DNA from: JAGHEK01 sp044426235
Lineage (GTDB): Bacteria; Bacillota; Clostridia; Peptostreptococcales; Peptostreptococcaceae
Assembly: GCA_044426235.1 (NCBI GenBank)
Contig: JAWXUS010000044.1
Coordinates: 1-8,468, forward strand
Reading direction: 5' to 3'
DNA: 8,468 nt
Below the pieces are notes generated by a model. That model saw nothing but the letters and a program-made list of their open reading frames with translations. It was not told the origin of the DNA and did not search any database. The stretch's first letter is position 1. Each line of letters begins with the position of its first letter. Position numbers and translations under genes: made by a program. This document shows, in pieces, positions 5,557 to 8,468 of this stretch.

Positions 5557-5595
5557 AAAGTAACAAGATATTTTAATAATATCCTGTTACTTTTT
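5555..5595. terminator. Bidirectional terminator between modification and restriction operons
   Basis: Eleven perfect pairs (5555-5565 with 5585-5595), one A/C mismatch, six more pairs and the loop TTAAT. U-runs exist in both directions. The stem overlaps the stop codons of both convergent genes (5554-5556 and 5587-5589), so it ends both operons. Confidence 0.85.
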
Positions 5596-6366
5596 TGGTT
5601 TAAGAACAATACTATAATTACCTTTAGATCTTCCAGATCCTGTTGTAACATTAAATGGTATAATTGAAAGAGGAAAAATATTAGATTCTTGATAAAAATA
5701 GTGTGCAGTATAAGGTTCCTCATATACATCAATGCCATTAAATATTTTACTTTGTAATTCTATTGAATTGTATATATCATTTGAAATAATTGAAATACAA
5801 TGTTTTTTTATGCTATTACAGATATCTTTATTTAAGTAGAATAATTCATTATTTTGTGTAAAGTTATAAAAATATTTACACATATAAGATATATTTGTTT
5901 TCCATCCAGAAATCAATTCTATATTTTTAATTAATTCATCCTGATTGTTACAGAATAGTGATGCACCAGCACCTAATTCATAAGAATTAAAGAAATAATT
6001 AAAAGAATTAGGTGTCATTTTAATAATTTGATAGTTAGTCGATGATGCCATTTTGATCGATATACCAGAATAAGGTATTTTATCATATTTAATTTTATAA
6101 GAATCAAGTATTTCTTCAGATAAATAATAATTATTACTCATTAATATTTCGTTTATATTTTCATTTATATTTGCTAAATAACAATCAGAACGAGTAAAAA
6201 CTTTTTTATTATTTAATTTAGAAATTTGTTTTGTTGTAATTCTTACAAGCCATAAATTATTATTATCAAAATTATTTAAATAGGTTTTAAATAATTTCTT
6301 ATTTGAATTAAATTTTGAAACAAAAGCTATTTCACTAATATTTCCTTCATAAGTTCCCTTAAACAT
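5587..6366 (-). CDS. Putative restriction endonuclease subunit, second gene of pair
   Basis: A 259-residue protein with no family I can name. Possible catalytic elements are Glu12 (GNISEIAFVSKF), Asp61 (TRSDCYL) and Ser103-x-Lys105 (SGISIKMAS), a plausible degenerate PD-(D/E)XK core with serine in place of the usual acid. Residues ~129-137 are ELGAGASLF. AAAGGA lies seven bases upstream of the start, inside the end of the preceding gene, and the ORFs are three bases apart, so translation is probably coupled. It faces two m5C methyltransferases across a shared terminator. With its partner it may form a heterodimeric nuclease, as in the BbvCI and Bpu10I systems (two nuclease subunits, two methyltransferases). 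Alternatives: a specificity or accessory subunit. Confidence 0.6.
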   Translation of the reverse strand: MFKGTYEGNISEIAFVSKFNSNKKLFKTYLNNFDNNNLWLVRITTKQISKLNNKKVFTRSDCYLANINENINEILMSNNYYLSEEILDSYKIKYDKIPYSGISIKMASSTNYQIIKMTPNSFNYFFNSYELGAGASLFCNNQDELIKNIELISGWKTNISYMCKYFYNFTQNNELFYLNKDICNSIKKHCISIISNDIYNSIELQSKIFNGIDVYEEPYTAHYFYQESNIFPLSIIPFNVTTGSGRSKGNYSIVLKPKK

Positions 6367-6369
6367 AAA

Positions 6370-7119
6370 TTAATCCTTTCGTCTTAAATTAGTTATAGTA
6401 ATTAAATCATTTCTTAACCCACCCCATTTTACTTGCATAACATATCTTCTATCAGGGTGTTTTGCTGTATAGTTTTCATCTCTTCCCCATACTTGATATG
6501 TTAATGGGCCAAAGTGTACGGTATCTTTTGGAAAGCAATGATTGAGTATAAAACATTTTATTTCATGATAAGATGCCCATAAACCTTCGTTAATAGTTCC
6601 ATGATAGATTAGATCAACTTTTATTGGATTGGAATTATTGCCTAAAAATAAAAACCTATTGATAAAACAATCTAAATTTTTTTGTAAATTGAAGACTTGA
6701 TTAATATCATTTATTTCACAGCTATATAACTTTTTACATTTAGATGCATTATATCTAATTTTACCAGTGTCATCTATTGAACCATCTCCATAATGAAATA
6801 ATTTTAATTTATCTGAAATATCATTTCCTAAATTTATTTCTATAAATTTAAAAAATATATTAGCTTTTTCTTGATGAACACTATTTCCAGAACCCTTTTT
6901 TACACTGATATATTTTGTAATTCCTTTGTGTGTAATACTTAAATCAGGTTTCATTGTACCACTAATTTTTTCTGCTATAAATTTCATATTCATATCTATT
7001 TCTTCATTAAAAGTAAAATTCAAAAAATTTTTAATATTATTATTATAATTATTAAAAGTATTTTCGTTAATATATGATATTAATTGTTTTTCATTAATAA
7101 GACCATCAATTATATCCAT
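6370..7119 (-). CDS. Putative restriction endonuclease subunit, PD...SVK...E motif
   Basis: A 249-residue protein and first gene of the restriction operon. Pro58-Asp59, Ser72-Val73-Lys74 and Glu84 are visible (KPDLSITH, YISVKKGSG, VHQE). This follows the PD...SVK...E active-site variant known from Cfr10I and Bse634I, in which the acid is moved downstream, although here the Asp-to-Ser spacing is far shorter. The C-terminal part (~200-240: HFGPLTYQVWGRDENY, HPDRRYVMQVKWGG) is rich in aromatic and basic residues and could contact DNA. GGGAGG lies six bases upstream of the ATG. The promoter at 7154-7182 lies upstream. Sited convergently to two methyltransferases, it is best read as one nuclease subunit. 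Asn-rich low-complexity sequence near residues 20-35 may reflect the AT bias. Confidence 0.68.
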   Translation of the reverse strand: MDIIDGLINEKQLISYINENTFNNYNNNIKNFLNFTFNEEIDMNMKFIAEKISGTMKPDLSITHKGITKYISVKKGSGNSVHQEKANIFFKFIEINLGNDISDKLKLFHYGDGSIDDTGKIRYNASKCKKLYSCEINDINQVFNLQKNLDCFINRFLFLGNNSNPIKVDLIYHGTINEGLWASYHEIKCFILNHCFPKDTVHFGPLTYQVWGRDENYTAKHPDRRYVMQVKWGGLRNDLITITNLRRKD

Positions 7120-7153
7120 AACTATCCTCCCTAAATTTATATAGTATAAGACT

Positions 7154-7182
7154 ATAATAACTTATTTTTATAAATATATCAA
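7154..7182 (-). promoter_or_regulatory. Promoter of the nuclease operon, with AGACT element
   Basis: Minus strand: TTGATA (7177-7182), a 17-bp spacer, TATTAT (7154-7159). The same -10 hexamer is used at the methyltransferase operon. Directly downstream lies TAGTCTTATACTA, which holds the complement of AGACT (7149-7153) and a small inverted repeat. One regulator may act on both operons. Confidence 0.55.
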
Positions 7183-7219
7183 AAATTTATACAAAAACTA
7201 TTTAATTTTTTAAAATATA

Positions 7220-7228
7220 TGTTACAAT
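7220..7228 (+). promoter_or_regulatory. Possible promoter of the attenuated leader RNA
   Basis: TGT directly followed by TACAAT is an extended -10; the -35 position (ATTTAA, 7200-7205) is poor. A start near 7235 would give a leader of about 265 nt that covers the complement of the whole antisense RNA before reaching the attenuator. Weak on sequence alone, supported by layout. Confidence 0.4.
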
Positions 7229-7243
7229 ATAAATTATAGTAAT

Positions 7244-7273
7244 AAAAAAGACTATGTAAAAGATTACATAGTC
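7244..7273 (-). terminator. Terminator of the antisense RNA
   Basis: Ten perfect pairs (7250-7259 with 7264-7273), a 4-nt loop, then U6 on the minus strand (A-run 7244-7249). It also protects the nuclease operon from read-through. Confidence 0.85.
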
Positions 7274-7403
7274 ATATAAATGAATTATTTAAAGTTGTAT
7301 TGGCGTTCAACTTTAAATATTCTAATTAATTGCAAAACCAATTAATTAGAAGGAGCATTAATCAACCTAGACCGTTGAATAATATTCATTTATAGTTATT
7401 TGA
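7244..7403 (-). ncRNA. Antisense RNA, probable copy-number control (ctRNA)
   Basis: Promoter and terminator frame a transcript of about 160 nt with no ORF. It folds into clear stem-loops: 13 perfect pairs (7320-7332 with 7339-7351) with a 6-nt loop, 12 perfect pairs (7286-7297 with 7308-7319) with a 10-nt loop (AACGCCAATA in the RNA), a small TCAAC/GTTGA stem near its 5' end, and the terminator. It lies opposite a leader that ends in an attenuator, as do the ctRNAs of pT181 and pIP501, which bind the nascent rep leader and cause premature termination. Here no rep gene follows, so the controlled product is probably the structured RNA downstream. Expression and ends are predicted, not shown. 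Confidence 0.7.
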
Positions 7404-7499
7404 GAAATAAGTATAACATGATTATAAAATCATTGTCAATACTCAAATATCTATAAACGGCACCCTTCTAAATTAATTAAAAATTAGAAGGGTTTTTTT
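7340..7499 (+). promoter_or_regulatory. Transcription attenuator with antiterminator pairing
   Basis: The terminator is a 9-bp GC-capped stem (CCCTTCTAA 7463-7471 with TTAGAAGGG 7484-7492) followed by T7. Its 5' arm can instead pair with 7340-7353: CCTTCTAA (7464-7471) with TTAGAAGG (7346-7353), then TTAATT (7473-7478) with AATTAA (7340-7345), 14 pairs with one bulged A. The upstream arm lies within the antisense target stem, so antisense binding would free the terminator. Between the arms, TATAGTTATTTGAG (7391-7404) pairs with 7442-7455 at 13 of 14 positions, which would bring the antiterminator halves together. Confidence 0.7.
7410..7439 (-). promoter_or_regulatory. Promoter of the antisense RNA
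   Basis: Minus strand: TTGACA (7434-7439), an 18-bp spacer, TATACT (7410-7415); reading TTATAC gives 17 bp. Near consensus, so strong constitutive expression is expected, as is usual for copy-control antisense RNAs. Confidence 0.75.
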
Positions 7500-7990
7500 G
7501 ATATTAAAAAATTGAATAATAAGTAAGAAAGTGTGGTTAGAGGAGTAACACACTATAATAAAAAACTATCGTGCTAATCACACGATTATGAGCCGTTTGA
7601 GGGTTATTACTTTTTGTTAGACAAAACTTTTAACAAAAAAGTGATTTTAGAAGTGTGTGTGCCTGTCCTAGTGTGGGGTAGCTGTGAATGGTTGTGATGA
7701 CCTACTTGATAATACTAGACCTAACCGAGTCTGAACAGTTAGCGATTGAATAGAACTAAATAATAGTTTAAATAGATCGTAGAGTATACGGAAACCTCAT
7801 GAAAAAGCGGGGAAAAAATCCAGTACTCTCCTTTATAATTCAGAATAATTTTATTTATTTTGGGTTATAAGGGGGAAAAGTTCCGTTTGCCTATTCCCCT
7901 ACAGGGAATCATCATTATCTCTCCAAAGTCAAGCGTAAATTAAAAGAATTTCATTTAATTTATCAAAGTTTAGGAACTTTAGGGGATTAA
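7500..7990 (+). ncRNA. Candidate large structured RNA or replication primer region
   Basis: About 490 bases follow the attenuator with no credible ORF and with composition unlike the rest: 41 of the 90 bases at 7651-7740 are G or C. Hairpins seen include AGTGTG/CACACT (about 7530-7554), ATCGTG/CACGAT (7568-7573, 7581-7586), TTTTTGTTA against TAACAAAAA (about 7611-7640), AACTA/TAGTT nested in CGAT/ATCG (about 7744-7780), AGAGTA/TACTCT (about 7781-7828), TTCCC/GGGAA (about 7894-7908) and AAAGTT TAGG AACTTT (7965-7980). GTGTGGTTAG (7531-7540) can also pair with CTAATCACAC (7574-7583), an alternative fold. G-runs and CCCC occur at 7810-7900. The read-through leader RNA would include it, so it may prime or guide replication. 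The name and boundaries are mine. Confidence 0.45.
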
Positions 7991-8300
7991 AAAGGTTTAT
8001 TTATTTTTTTATAAGATTATTTATATTTAATTATATAAGTAAGTAATAGTAGATCTTTCATATCCGTACCATATTTGAATAATAGATTATATTTATATTA
8101 TTGAGTAAAGCTAGATTAGTTGAGTTTTTGAAATTTCGGCGCGATTTTTAATTTTTTTTTGTAATGTTATATATAAAATACTTAAAACAATTGATATATA
8201 TAATGTTCAGATATTTTATGAAATGTTATTTATAGCATGGTTTTTAATAAAATGTACAATAATTTCATTATTTACAAATTAATATTTTTTACATATTATA
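7991..8300. other. AT-rich stretch before the DnaA boxes
   Basis: No credible gene. Almost pure A/T apart from a small island (TTTCGGCGCGA, about 8136-8146) followed by T9, which may be a weak plus-strand terminator or a protein site. Easily melted sequence next to DnaA boxes fits a DNA-unwinding element. The role is inferred from position. Confidence 0.4.
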
Positions 8301-8301
8301 G

Positions 8302-8322
8302 TTATACACAGCTTTATCCACA
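8302..8322 (+). promoter_or_regulatory. Two DnaA boxes, probable replication origin
   Basis: TTATCCACA (8314-8322) is a perfect DnaA box. TTATACACA (8302-8310) differs at one base and lies 12 bp upstream in the same orientation. Three copies of TATCAAT and the 21-bp tandem repeats follow within about 65 bp around the circle. This is the best candidate for the origin, opened by host DnaA. Confidence 0.7.
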
Positions 8323-8344
8323 GAAACAAATGTAGCAATATCAA

Positions 8345-8468
8345 TACATACAGGGTTTAGTTAATATCAATGTGACATATTTAATTATCAATCAGACACA
8401 TTTAATTTTGTTAAGTATAATTAGAATGATTAGAGGATTTGAATTTTCTATAAATACAATTTTCTAAT
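8345..8468. repeat. Terminal direct repeat, right copy
   Basis: Second copy of 1-124; 122 of 124 identical, with C8457 and C8464 replacing T. See the left copy for interpretation. Confidence 0.85.

Noticed and set aside
5475..5738. Minus-strand ORF over the convergent gene ends
   Set aside because: It spans the bidirectional terminator and both stop codons; out-of-frame shadow of the nuclease gene.
7588..7750. Short ORFs in the structured region (10 codons at 7588; about 21 codons at about 7687)
   Set aside because: Too short, poor or misplaced ribosome sites, and each crosses predicted hairpins. No resemblance to any Rep protein seen.
7500..7990. Group I or group II intron
   Set aside because: I could not find a group II domain V, a group I P7/core signature, or any interrupted exon or intron-encoded protein.
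8238..8336. ORF of about 32 codons over the DnaA boxes
   Set aside because: No ribosome site, low-complexity AT-driven sequence, and it overlaps clear origin elements.
1..8468. CRISPR array, tRNA, rRNA or insertion sequence
   Set aside because: No regularly spaced repeats with spacers, no tRNA-like fold, and no transposase or terminal inverted repeats were seen.

Overview
The window looks like one small, very AT-rich plasmid from a low-G+C Gram-positive bacterium, most likely a member of the Clostridia. The grounds are extreme A+T content, strong AGGAGG-type ribosome binding sites, AT-biased codons and a Gram-positive style type I toxin locus. The organism is an inference. Bases 1-124 recur at 8345-8468 with two mismatches, both in the last 12 bases, so the window is probably a circle of about 8,344 bp read slightly past its own start.

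Layout. 1-963 has no convincing gene but holds tandem repeats, three large inverted repeats and a possible recombination site. 964-1869 (+) is a tyrosine recombinase, followed by a hairpin over its stop codon and a perfect 54-bp palindrome. 1971-2339 looks like a type I toxin-antitoxin locus: a 39-residue hydrophobic peptide on the minus strand faces a roughly 65-nt RNA on the plus strand, and the two share a bidirectional terminator, as in the par/Fst locus of pAD1. 2458-3045 (-) is a small serine recombinase. 3269-7182 is a type II restriction-modification module. A small AbrB/MazE-fold protein and two m5C DNA methyltransferases form a plus-strand operon, and two putative nuclease subunits form a convergent minus-strand operon. 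Two methyltransferases plus two nuclease proteins suggest an asymmetric recognition site.

7190-8344 and the first bases after it appear to be the replication region. I find no Rep protein anywhere. There is a predicted antisense RNA of about 160 nt with two perfect stem-loops and a terminator, lying opposite a leader that ends in a transcription attenuator with a visible antiterminator pairing. In pT181- and pIP501-type plasmids this arrangement controls a rep gene. Here the attenuator leads into about 490 nt of G+C-richer, hairpin-rich sequence without a credible ORF. An AT-rich stretch, two DnaA-box-like sequences and 21-bp tandem repeats follow. I infer an RNA-based or host-protein-based replicon under antisense/attenuation copy control. 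This is the most unusual feature of the window.

As a whole, the two recombinases would resolve multimers, the toxin locus and the restriction system would punish plasmid loss, and the RNA circuit would set copy number. The roles come from families and motifs read by eye; no database search was run.
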